From Acanthaster planci (Eukaryota; Echinodermata; Asteroidea; Valvatida; Acanthasteridae), in assembly GCF_001949145.1 (NCBI RefSeq), contig NW_019091397.1:845227-909226 (forward strand): a DNA stretch of 64,000 nucleotides. Direction: 5' to 3'. A program made the position numbers and the translations under genes. How positions within the stretch are numbered: the stretch's first letter is position 1; each line of letters opens with the position of its first letter. Of this stretch, positions 15,201 through 26,400 are shown piece after piece. Below the pieces are notes generated by a model. That model searched no databases, had not been told where the DNA came from, and was given only the letters and a program-made list of their open reading frames with translations.

Positions 15201-18200
15201 GTTGTTATGGTAACTGTCTCGCTGACGTCACTGGTTTGGTGCTGAGTGGGTCTCTAGCCATTTAATAATTCAGTTTGCTTCGAGTCAAAATGCACACACA
15301 GTGTTTGGCAATAAGCGTGAATATAACCGTAACCAATAATTTCGTGGTTTTTTTGAAAGACGGTTGAAGGATTGCATTGGCTTGGGAATTAAAGGAAAGG
15401 CAAGTGTATGAACAGTTTAGCCTGAGAAACTTGCAATCATGTGTTCACTGAAATCCTTAAGCAACGCCTTGCTTCACGAGAGATATGTACAGCATTGTGT
15501 TAATTCGACGCAATTCCCGACATAATGTTGTTATGTTTGCATTTCCTCCGGAAATGTGAACGAATAAAGTAATTTAGAATTACAACGTTATGTAGACATA
15601 TGCATCTTCAAATACCCAACCCAGTGTTTGGGGAAACTGCCATTTTTTCAACCACTGTTGAACATCTTGGCCACATTTATACCTTAGAAATAGCTTTATC
15701 ACAAGTTGTTTAGGCTGCTGGTTTTCTTTTCGATTTTGAGTATTAGTCATGAATAATAAGCATTGCTGTTACATGCCATATCCCTAAACGTTTACTCGAG
15801 CAACTCAACAGGGCCACTTTTCAGTGTTAGACATAGCGATCAATGCGACCATCTGGACACTATACATACGGTCATAAGTGCTACGAACATTTTAGTAAAA
15901 CGCAGTCCACGTGAGGTTTATCACTTAAAATGAAAAGGATCGTGGAAAGGGACAATACTTCAAGATAAAGGTCCATTTTCAAAGTTACACTGAAAATCGT
16001 TCAGTACTAAAATATTGAACCATTTTCATCTTACATCTTAATCTGATCATCGTGATGTGAGGTAGCCCATTAACTGAGCCCTGATTTTGGACGCCTATTA
16101 TTGACATCATTTCCTCTTCAGTTTTATCGATCTGCTAATTTCAAACATTGATCGAGGAGTTTAGGAGTGTAGTCTTATCATTCTGTTCCTTTTTCCTGTT
16201 TACTGTTGACGTCGAAAAGGCTATGGACATAACCATTCAGAACGCATTTGTAATTTTGCCTAGTGCAGTAAATAGATAGTATAGGTTTTTAGGTCTTAGT
16301 TTGCTCAATATAATTATTTTACTTCAATATGATCCAAACAAACAATAACAACATCACCAACAGCAAACAAACGATTAGTAGCAGTTATCATGAACGTATT
16401 GCGCTGTGCAAAGACCTTGACGCATTGAATTTGAAAAGAGACAATTTGGATTTGAAAGTCAGTAATTAAAATCACGGTTCGTACTCATTTATGAACGAAA
16501 TCAGCCTCATGATTATCCACAACAATTGTGGTATCGAAAACCGTACACAAGTGTTACTTTTTTGAATATAATTTAAACGAATTAGCGTATAAACACTTAA
16601 CATAAACGTTTAAACGATTGTATATGCTTGAAACAAATTAATTTGAATTTCGAAATGCACTGTATTTTGAAGAACAAGATTACATCATTGAGTATCAACT
16701 GAAATTCTTCCTTTTCGAAGCTAAAGCAATGTTTGAAATGCACGATGCATTTCGTCATCTTTACATCAGAATTCCGTTCGTCATTTTCGTCATTTGGACT
16801 GTGTATGGAGTGTACTTGCAGTATGACGTCACTGGCGATTCAAAATGCACCTGCATGGTTTTTTTTTGATAGAGCCATGTGTTGACATATATTACAGTCA
16901 CGCACTCCATATTCTGACATTATACGACAATATGCAGGCGTTTACGTTCAGACGTATCTGCTTTGAAAAGCCTGAGGCTGAAGGGTTATTTCTTTCTTAC
17001 ACAGCAGCTTTGAAAAAAGTGTAAATGAATTTTTGTGAATATCAGAAATGTTCACGCCTTTCGTTACATCATTCGAAAGTGATAGGAGCTGCTCCAGAAA
17101 ACCATGATATCTGCCAGTGTATTCAATCATCTAGCCAGTACATTTTGACTGCCTTATTCGACTTGCTTACATTAAGGTACATCTAGAGAAGACTGCAAAC
17201 CACAGAGATTAGACTGATTGCAACTCTGTTCCTGAAACAGATCACATTACAATCAAGTACTGCATGGCAATCAGCTGTCACTGCTATTCAAAGTACTGTA
17301 AGAGTAATAGACTGCTTAAGCCAAGAAATAACATAATATGATGGCTTGATGCACAAGACTATTTATAGCCGCCTTAGTTGTTTTCCCTTAATTTTCAGAA
17401 TTTGGCATAAAAAACAGAACCATACTCTAGACGACTGCGTAATTTTAAAGAACTAAAATTTTGATAAATCCATCAAGGGTTTGTATGTGTCTTCATTACA
17501 CTCAGTCGGATCAACATTTAATGGAGTAAATCATCTATGACTGACTCTTGAGTCTGTAGAGTGACAAACAACAATGCTGGAGGCCGTTGAATAATGTGTC
17601 ACCTACAATGCACTTACGGCCAACAGATAAATTGACTGCTTAACTCTGCATCTTGTTTGCCTCCGTTTTGGGGAGAGTGTGGTTGCACGTTGTTGATTAT
17701 CCAAAAAAGCGTGGTTATGTTCGTTGATGCATGGAGGAAGGATCCAGAAGGAGGTAAACTCTAGCACTTCAAAGTGCTCGAAGATCATCCCCGCACGAAT
17801 AGACGAGCAGTAGTAAACATTCCAAAATGCCTGATTACTGCCTGCAGCTTAGCCGGACAAGTGGGGCCAGAAATATCTAAAAATAACATTTTAGCAATAT
17901 TTGTGCTGGTTTCTTTGTAATTAACTACAATTTATCGCAGTGATCAGGAGATAGAGAAAAATATCTAACATAAGATTTACTTCTGCCATCGTGCATAAAC
18001 TTTTTTAAAATTTTAATTCTCTTTTCCATTAGCTATGCATGGTTTAATTTAATCCATGTAATTGTATTTTGTCACTCCAAAACTTGGGTTTTCAAAGTCT
18101 TTGTACGGATTTGGCTAAGACTTGCCAAAAGAATGTTGACCACCACATGACAGTGAAATTCATGACGAACAAAATGCCCTATTTCACCACAAGGAGTTGT

Positions 18201-18656
18201 CATACAACAATACATTTTTATATAAATTCCATATAAAAATGATGCAAATGAAACAAAGTCTTATAAACAACTTGGGTATTTATTCCTAAAATAAGTCTAG
18301 AAAAGAGTGTTCGATAAGGGCAATAGCTGCATTGAACACTTCGGGAACACAGCCTAATACAAGCAACTGCGCAAGCATTATGTTTGATGTTGTCAGATCA
18401 TACGAGGCAAAAACGATTGCTTAAACATTCAATTTCTTATACTTCAGTACACAAGGTTCTACGGATGTAGATTACCAACGAAAAATTGCAGCGATGGTCA
18501 CAGGGTACAAAGGGATCTTACGGTTGTGAAACAGGTGGTGCTAAGCAAGCGCTTGCTACGTTACGCTGTGGCTATGGACGTACCAGGCATGCCAGAAAGC
18601 GGTAATTGGCCAGATGTTATAGCCCAGGCTGTTCATGGTGAAGGTGGCAAGTCAAA
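3291..18656. other. No gene recognised (15 kb)
   Basis: Short open frames such as 9110-9412 (-), 10880-11128 (+) and 13282-13623 (-) show no family similarity that I recognise. No tRNA or rRNA was seen. Probably intron 1 or upstream flank. Confidence 0.5.
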
Positions 18657-18724
18657 TGCGAAATATCTTTTTTTGTGAGTATGTGTGGTTTTCAGGACCA
18701 CACTCACAGAAGAGATATTTCGCA
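18657..18724 (+). other. 68-nt hairpin with near-complete stem
   Basis: The left arm TGCGAAATATCT pairs exactly with AGATATTTCGCA at the right end. A T-rich/AGAAG stretch with G-T pairs follows, then GTGAGT against ACTCAC and further pairs, leaving a small loop around TTTTCAGG. Size and shape resemble a microRNA precursor, but a small palindromic element is equally possible. Confidence 0.5.
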
Positions 18725-20689
18725 CAGTGCTACTGCAAACCTCTTACGTAAGTTTCACTTCCAAACGTTGTTTACTGCATGACTGAGTTGTTAACAACAA
18801 CTACATAGATCTCCGGACGTCTTCGTTTATGCTTTGGATACATGTCGGGACCGCGCGCCATTACTTGCTTCGCGCCCTCTTGTGTCTACTTATGTACTCT
18901 ACTCTTGTGTCTTCGGTTTAGAAATCCCGATTTGCCAACCGTTTGTACACAGCGAAATGACCATCTACCAAAGGTGGTAGTAGCCAATCACATTGCCGGA
19001 CCGGCTTTACGTCGTTCATACCTGCATTATAATGACGAGTCTACAAGTCTGACTACTTTGATTGGTGGAAATTCCGTAACATTATGCAAGATTATGTCGT
19101 TCATATGTAATTTGAATAACTACATATTACCGACGGGGGATCCGATTGGCTTATCTCTCAAATCAGACTTATGACTGGTGACGTATGACACACTTTGTAC
19201 GATAAACGCTATCAAGTGAGGGCGCATTATAATTATAAGGGTTATTTATGCGAGCTGCCAGGCTGAGCGTGACAACTGTGTAGTGCGTACAGAGTGAGGG
19301 GGTACCCAAATGGGCAAGAACAACGTAAGTCCGACTTGATTAAGTCTACAAGTCCATAGTTCTAGGGTCTGGCCTCTTTCTGAGGGAAAAGCAAGAGTTG
19401 TTAGGTTGCCATTCGGGTGGTAATTTTGGAATTCTCGTTTCAGCGATATTATTGGGCCTTGTCGGTACGGTAGTTAAACCTGGAATGCCATATGTTTCCT
19501 TTTTCAGCAGTGTAAACATTTTGGTTTTGTACAATGGTTGGTGGTGAACAGTAGGCTGAACTCAAGCAAGCTCACGTTCTGGTTAGTGTCCATAAGGGAT
19601 TGCCGATTAAGATACTATATTTTCGAATGGAAGCCTTAATTTCGGGAGAGTCAAGGAGCACATCCTTTGATAAACATATCGGAGTGAAGGAGTTACAACA
19701 TGGGTTAGAGTCGAATTGAGTTCAATTATAGGTAATGACTCACAGGAGGTGCGTTTAAGCTCGATTCACTTTATGGAGTATAAACATGGCCCATTTGATG
19801 ATCTCTGACATGCATGCTGGTCAGGAAGAGAAATGCCGGTTGGGAGGTTATTTTGAACACTCTTACTGCTCAAATGGACAATAAACGACACTAGAAGTTT
19901 AATTGTACCGTTTTTGACGTATGTACCAGGCATGGAAATTCGCAATGTATAAAGATGCAGGGTGACTAGATGAAATGGCACAATTTTGCTAGATTCGTGT
20001 AACAAAAATATGTCAAGTTACTAAAAGAACACGGAATATGCTATAAACTCCTGAAATGCAAGATATTATAAGTATAGGCCCTATGGACATGAAAGACATC
20101 GAAAATAAAGTATGCTCACATGCAAAAAATATTATATTATTGGTGAGAAAGTCTGTTTACTGCGACGTCAGGGCCCCATGGAATTCCCCTAAGCACATCG
20201 ACTGGCAAACCTGTCCTGTTGCACAAGGGTTTTTTATTATGTTTGAAAATTTTTGTTTGCTTGTTTGTATGAAAAAAAAGTCTTATTCAAAACAAATCCG
20301 CTACATTTTTCTGGTAGAATTACCAATTCTATAGAATTCCGTTAGAATTACCAGTTTTATACAGTCTGCTGGAAAATTGCAAAAAAATTATCTTATTCAG
20401 ATTTTAAAAATCGGTTAAATTTAGCCGGAAATCGGCTAAAATGGTCACCCTGGTAGGATGTACGCTTGCATCTTCAACAGCGCATCTTACTCGCTTACCA
20501 AAGTCCCGCAATTTTAGGATTTCGGTTGTCCTACCCTTATCACTCCGATTCACGCAACTGGGTGTAAAAAATACACTCTCGTGTTCGCCTAAAATTTGTA
20601 AGAGTAACCCCTTACTTAATTTCGAAAGTTTTTGTTTGTTATTGTATTGGCGTGAGTGATTCTTTGAAATACACTCTAAAAATAACTTG
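18725..20689. other. No gene recognised
   Basis: Contains a 110-codon open frame (18842-19174, +) with no recognisable domain. Confidence 0.45.
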
Positions 20690-20930
20690 TAGAGTTTAAG
20701 AACTGTTTTTACCCACTTTTTGAAAACACGATTAACCAACGACATGCTCAGTGAAATGTTTAGGAATGTGTTTAAATGCTAAACGCTTTTCCATGGCGCA
20801 TGTTCAGCTTTTTAAACGTCTGCTCAGCATTTAAACACATTCCTAAACGCATAACAATAAACATGTCGTAAATTAAAGGTGTTGAAGAAAAGTGGGTACA
20901 AAAAGTGTTTAGAAATGTGTTTAAACTCTA
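20690..20930. repeat. Inverted-repeat cluster with a perfect 23-bp stem
   Basis: 20758-20780 is exactly the reverse complement of 20826-20848, with a 45-base loop. Outside it, a stretch around TTTTTACCCACTTTTTG (20706-20722) is inversely matched near 20886-20905. A third, slightly changed copy of the stem word lies at about 20907-20929. A similar palindrome with the same T-T-T-A..GCTA flavour occurs at 54966-55077. Confidence 0.8.
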
Positions 20931-21490
20931 CGCGCTTAAGCACACACAAACTCATTGTCTAGGCTTTAACATTTTGTTAAAAGCCTACACAAGTTAAAAT
21001 CTAGCGCAGCGATTCGAACCCTCACTTTCAACCTTCTAAATTTCAAATTTGCTGTTAACAGTTGACATGCTGCCAAGTGATTTCCTTCAGTGAATCTGGG
21101 CTTTCTAATATGATCTGAGAATCGAATTCCAAGTTACTTTGAATTACCACGGCTTGAATTTTAATGCGTTTGCTACAGTCAGCATACTTATAGATGCATA
21201 AAGAGGTGTGTGAATGTTTTAAATAATAACGCTTCAGAGTTGTTTATTCGACGTGAATTCATTTCAGTATGAAGGGGGTTATTTTTCTTCGGAACTGATG
21301 TTCTATATTCTTACAAATATTTTTAACAAAATGAACTCAGTGTGGATTGTTTAATAAATGTACCCGTCGATATGTTCGTAGACGGAATGACCACCGTGGT
21401 AGTATTGAATTTGTAACAAAGACCGCAGGCCACCGAGGGTATTCATTTTTCCAAACGGTTTCACACCTGCACACGTCTCTATGTATACCA

Positions 21491-21676
21491 GGCAAGATAT
21501 GGGACGGAGGGGTACTCCCTTACCTGTTCAATCCCTATACACACTGCGGACTATTGTTACCTAACACGTCCCCCTGAAGTCTGAAAAGAATTCCTGAGAT
21601 TCCGATTAAACAGTGACCAACACAAAGGCGGGAGGGGGTTCTCTCCGTCCCATATCTTGCTTCAAATGTCTCTATG
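21491..21676. mobile_element. MITE family B, copy 1
   Basis: About 186 bp. The left arm, GCAAGATATGGGACGGAG, is matched exactly by the reverse complement of 21643-21660. A short tail ending in CTCTATG follows, as in copy 2. Flanks GTATACCA (21483-21490) and ATAGACCA (21677-21684) agree at 6 of 8 positions, consistent with an old 8-bp duplication. An open frame on + across its left part is incidental. Confidence 0.75.
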
Positions 21677-21684
21677 ATAGACCA

Positions 21685-24199
21685 TTACGATGTTGCATGC
21701 AGTCCGCTCCTACACAAAAAAACGACGGTTACTATTAATACATCATATATAACATTCTACACCACATTATACCTAATACACTCAAAATTACTAGCTTCAA
21801 CCGAGATATCAGCTTGAACTTATTTCTTGAAATTTCCCTCACTAGTCTAAATTACAATTGATGGGGTTTCTATGGAGACGCACAAACGATATCGGTCTGC
21901 CATCGTGCATCAGTGAGAGCTTGAGTTTTCGAAGGCGCGCTTATGGAGCCTCGTTAGAGTGTGCATCCGCGCGCGACTGTCAACATAGAGCCTAAGCCCC
22001 GCTATCGGCCATCAGGCGCTTTATTAGCTAAGAGTCTAGGAGTCAGATTGCGTTGCCGACGGCTACGTCAGTATTGAGGCTGGAAAATTTATTCTGAAGC
22101 TGATACACATCTCAATCTGTGATCAGTGTGACGAGGTCTCATGGCCTACGTTTTGCCAGATACGAAAGGTACCTATTGCACCGTTAACTCTCGTCAGACG
22201 CAAAATGAGGCTGTGACGTCATTACTTACTCTGCCCCAGCTACGGTAGAGGATGTTTAGCGGTTCCAGCAAGGGCGAGGGTTTGAGAAACGAAAGAGCAC
22301 CCTACTATAAGAGTCAGTTACAACGTCAAAAGAATCCCATGGAGGGTCGAAATTTGACATTATTTTGAAATAAAGAAAACTTACTGAACAGCCAATAATG
22401 TATTTTTTAATTACCAATAACCCTTCATTTTATTGATCGGATGGGCTATACTCATGGTTATGCCGCGGTTTCCAAGGTGATGCATACGGTACCTCCCTTT
22501 AGAAATATACCCAATAAATACATGTGTTAGTATTTACGATAGCAACGTTGTACTCTTCATCGATCGATTTTTCTAAACGGCAAGCGGGGTCTCATCAACC
22601 TCTTGCTCGATTCCAGTACCAAAGAACAAACGCTGAAAACTGCAATAATTATTTTCATACTACACTTTAAGCAGAGAATTAACCATCTTGAATGACAAAC
22701 TGAATGAGTCCATATCAGTCTCCACGATATGTTGCTGTATTCGTCCTTCCATGTGACCTGTATACCTGATCAACGGGCTCAGGTGGCAGACGGGAATAAA
22801 AGAGATATCAGAAGATCTTGCTGGGTGTAAATTATGTGTCGGTTATCATTTAAAGGTGATGGGGTTTACTGTAAGGTTTGATCAAAGTATCAACAATGGC
22901 AGATTGTTTGGACACACAAACTCTAGTAAGGGAAGACAACAAGCGAATAAGTAAGTCACGTGTCTCCTTGGAAACTCAATATGTTGTGAGCTACTCTGTG
23001 TCTGTTTGGCATCTCTTATCAAAATATTGGGCAAAATTCCAACTCTATTCCTTTCTCACGTTCCTGTATTTATTCTGCTTACTCGCCACACATCTTGTAC
23101 GTGCCCAGAACCCTAATAGACACACTTCAGCTTTGAGTTATCTTTGAGCATGAACACTTGTATGCTTTCTCACTCGTACTTTGTCAATGAATTACAAAGA
23201 AATAATAATTTGGTTCTCTCTGTATAAATAAAAAGCAATGGATTTTTACAGCGAACAGAAAAGAGAAAAGGACGGGCCTACAATTTACTCAATACTACGT
23301 GTTGTTTGAAGAGGGACTGTAACACTTGAATAAACCTCTCGAATTGAAAACAATAAAACACAAAAGAGCTGTTATAGTATGCTTTATAGCTCGTCGGGGG
23401 CATAGTTACATCTTTATGTCAGAGGAATATAATAAATTAATATGATCCATCGTAATAAGGGGGTTTTGGCATAGAGTTGAAAAAGTAAGGATCGGTATAT
23501 GACCCTATATTTTTGAAAGTCATACAACTTTCAAAATATTGCATTTTCTTCAAATTTAATCAGGTAAAGCAGGCAAATGACGTGTGGAAATATTTAATGT
23601 TCATTTTACATTCAATTAGTATGTACTGCCAATTTAAAATGTTAAGTTTTAGGTAAATGCATTTCTTCCTTTTTGCTTAAAATGCAGAAACAAAATGTAT
23701 TCACCACTGATACCTATCCTCAGGCCTATTAACTTTGTAGACCAATGCATCATGTACATCTAATGAGGAAGAGTCAGTTGTGTGTGGCATGTTGGGGGAT
23801 CCATCGTACGGTCATCAGAGGCCTGCGTATAGGGAAAAGACTGTTTTGCAAAATGAAGGCAGCAAAATGTAACTTGAATTTTGTGTTGCCGTGGTCTGGT
23901 ATCTAATATTTCTCCTTTGTGACCTATTATTACAGTCATGTTTTCTGCCATACGAATACAGGTCAAAAGATGCCTAGCCTTTTCACATTGAAAGTCGATC
24001 AAAATTCTTTTTATATGCAAAAAGCAGTGGGGAAATAATGATATCATCTTTTGATGCATTCATCTAAGGTCGAGCTGCCATTCTTTTGGAAATGAAATTA
24101 ATATTTCATTTCCATAGTATCTCTAAATAACCCCAAAATAATTTTACATGATACAAAAAAAGTTTGCTTTTGTTACATGTTGTATTCACTCGTATGTCT
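21685..24199. other. No gene recognised; locally CpG-richer stretch
   Basis: About 21900-22300 is richer in CG dinucleotides than its neighbours and includes GCGCGCGAC and a TGACGTCA word. A promoter is conceivable, but no first exon of the channel could be read downstream of it. Confidence 0.35.
24088..24113. repeat. 26-bp near-perfect palindrome
   Basis: GGAAATGAAAT and its inverse ATTTCATTTCC flank a four-base centre. It lies just beyond the 3' end of the decayed LINE. Confidence 0.7.
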
Positions 24200-24310
24200 G
24201 TATTTACCTGTCCTCTCGGGCTCCTAGGACAGTGTCTTGTAATGCCCACCTAAACTTTTCAAATGCTTTACTGCACTGGTTCAATTGCTGATGAACAGTA
24301 GGTGGCTAAA

Positions 24311-24337
24311 AGTGTCGTTTGAGGTGGAAACGACACT
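24311..24337. other. Short hairpin within the 3' part of the LINE
   Basis: AGTGTCGTTT pairs with AAACGACACT across a seven-base loop. Some LINE clades carry a 3' stem-loop recognised by their own reverse transcriptase. Here the hairpin lies between late ORF remnants, so that role is only a possibility. Confidence 0.4.
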
Positions 24338-25436
24338 ATTTGCTCCTGCTGCATCTGTAACTGAACTGGCTGAATTCTGGTTTCACGATAACCATTCACC
24401 TATGATATTGGGAATCTGTTATCGGGAATCTGTACCATCGTCGACATCACGGTAGGTGAAGCCATATTGGCGGATGTTTAGATGTGCATGAAGTTCCTTA
24501 TCAATCCTCGTACTATGTCCTCATATATATTGCTCTCCAGCTCTTTCGTTTTGAACAGTGTGTTCTTGTTCATGTCATTTAAGGCCATACATGGTTGTGT
24601 ACACGTGGATCATAATCTCTCTGGAGGCGTCTGTAAGAAAGGGTTGGCAAGTTAAGCCATTGCAGATGGGTCTCGTGGAAGATCGATCGCAATAGTGGTG
24701 GAAGCGTCTGAGTGGCTATCCTTTGTTCTTTGTTATGTCCCTTTGGGCTCCATACACAATAGGCACTCTCCAAATGTGGCCAAAAAGTGTTTTTATAGGG
24801 TGACTTCAAGATCTCTGGTCGAAGGTTCCCTTGACTACTGGATTTGTTACCATACTACCGCCACACACTTGTTACTTTCCTTCTCTTTGCGAGCTGCCTC
24901 TCTGTTCTTAACCCTCCTCCTCTAATGCTATAAGCGCTTATAGAATCCTGCCTCCCATAATGCATGGTCCCATATTTGCCAACATTGAATCTGAGTTGCC
25001 CTTTATCGGATCATTTGCTCAAGCTATCCAAGTCTTTCTGCGGGACTTCACCACTTCAATTTCTGCAGGTCTTTCTGTAGGACTTGCCTATCTTTACATG
25101 TCCTTGCAATATGTCTGGTATGTCATTGATGTAGACGATGTACAAAATCGGTCCCAACACACTGCGCTGTGGAATGACGCGATGACACCTGTCCATGTAG
25201 ATTTGTTTCCATTAACCATCACACCGCCTGCTGACTGCAGGGAATCTTTGAGTCCAATTTAACAGGTTTCCACAATGCAATGAGCTCTCAACTCATTAAA
25301 AAGTGCGGAATAGAGTCCAATGCCTCGAGAAAATCGAGATATATGTACATGTAGACTACATCAACAACACCTCCTCCTCAATAATGCTTGTCCACTCATC
25401 CTGGACTTCTATAAGTTGTGTCACACATGATTTAAC

Positions 25437-25794
25437 CATGGGCGTAAATCTGGGGGTGCGGAGGGGGTATATATCCTTCATACTTTTTATGGTGTGGGGA
25501 TGGGCTTTTGAATGGACTTTTTTGTGGTGAACAAAAAAAGTAAAGCGGATTGTAAAGGATTTTTCAAACTTCATGTGACTAAAATGCATTCAATATCACT
25601 CAAAAAGGAAAACAATTTTAAAAAGCCAGAAATATGCCATTCAAAAAACATTACAGATGTACATCAATATCATAAACATCGACCACTATAGTCACATGTT
25701 GTCACCCGGCCCCGATTTTCAAATTTCATGGCCAGGCAAGTCATCCCCTCCACAATCCCATCCCCCCAATTTCTGGCACAAACTTACGCCACTG
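25437..25794. mobile_element. hAT-like MITE, family A, copy 1 (nested in LINE)
   Basis: A 358-bp element flanked by a perfect 8-bp direct repeat GATTTAAC (25429-25436 and 25795-25802). The left end is CATGGGCGTAAATCTG. The right end, read in reverse complement, is CAGTGGCGTAAGTTTG, so 13 of 16 terminal bases match. An 8-bp target duplication with CAGTGGCGTA-type ends is the hallmark of the hAT superfamily. There is no transposase frame, so it is non-autonomous. It interrupts the LINE reverse-transcriptase frame between QHGLRS and SCVTQL. Its interior resembles the copy at 33606-33977 in the same orientation. Confidence 0.92.
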
Positions 25795-26028
25795 GATTTA
25801 ACAGAACGGAGTCCATGTTGCTGTGCACGTTACAGGTTACTATGGTTTTCCTGGCTATTTTGCACTTCTTTGACAAAATTAAACCTCTTTTTAAACAATT
25901 TTAAACGACAGAAATGCAAAATTAACCGGGCAAACCCATACCAAACTTCATGATATGGTCATGTTGGACTCCATAAGCTTACACACAAGTGACATGAGGT
26001 TTACTGGTCTTACCCTCTCTGCTGTAAC

Positions 26029-26203
26029 AGGCACAAAATGGGACAGAGGGGTGCACCCCAATAAGTCCAATCTTTATTCACACTTAACACGTCCCCCATA
26101 GATGTCTGAAAAGAATTTCTCAGATACCAGTATAATAATGACCAACACAAAGGGGGAGGGGTCCTCTCTGTCCAATAAATTGCATCCAACTTAATGCTCT
26201 ATG
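26029..26203. mobile_element. MITE family B, copy 2 (nested in LINE), 8-bp target duplication
   Basis: About 175 bp flanked by GCTGTAAC at 26021-26028 and 26204-26211; the match extends to nine bases, so the edge is ambiguous by one. Inside, ATGGGACAGAGGGG near the left faces CTCTCTGTCC near the right, forming subterminal inverted arms. Shared with the copy at 21491-21676: the AACACGTCCCCC block, GTCTGAAAAGAATT, and GACCAACACAAAGG. It sits inside the LINE reverse transcriptase. Removing the element plus one repeat joins the flanking coding frame without a shift. Confidence 0.85.
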
Positions 26204-26400
26204 GCTGTAACATGAGCGACCTCCTATGCACTGGAAATCTTTCCTTTCTAAAGTGACTTTAAGATAGTAGTCAATAGACCGGCAAGACATTCTGCAGTCT
26301 CCTAAAAAAAACACGAGGGTGTAAGCTGTCTGGTTCAGGGGAGGTTGTGATGGGTTTAACCTCCTCTTTTTCTTTAACATTACCTCTCTATTTAACATAC

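Larger units (their letters stand above)
24200..26400 (-). pseudogene. Decayed non-LTR retrotransposon (CR1/Jockey-type reverse transcriptase) with two nested MITEs
   Basis: Read on the minus strand from high to low coordinates, in several frames. A pre-RT stretch lies near 26240-26400. RPVNLMSLVCKLMES is near 25960-26010. QHGLRS is just above 25803, and SCVTQLIEVQDEW lies below 25430. An A-box-like YLDF..ALDSIPH follows near 25310-25350. IPQRSVLGPILYIVYINDIP is near 25115-25180. A QKDL..L..WS segment is near 25000-25070. HLESAYCVWSP and LNLPTLSYRRL lie within 24620-24790. RLNIRK-like and DVDDG remnants sit near 24450. These are the ordered motifs of CR1/Jockey-type LINE reverse transcriptases. 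It is dead: frames shift repeatedly, stops occur, and the FADD catalytic box expected shortly after YINDIPD is missing. The element is interrupted by MITEs at 26029-26203 and 25437-25794. Confidence 0.88.

Noticed and set aside
18842-19174. 110-codon + strand open frame
   Set aside because: No domain, no splice or regulatory context, composition close to neighbouring non-coding DNA.
20995-21090. Possible tRNA or tRNA-derived SINE on the minus strand (GGTTCGAATCG box B-like word)
   Set aside because: Box B resembles a tRNA, but I could not form a credible acceptor stem, anticodon arm or well-placed box A.
24960-25262. 100-codon + strand open frame
   Set aside because: Antisense to the LINE reverse-transcriptase motifs (SVLGPILYIVYINDIP on the minus strand).
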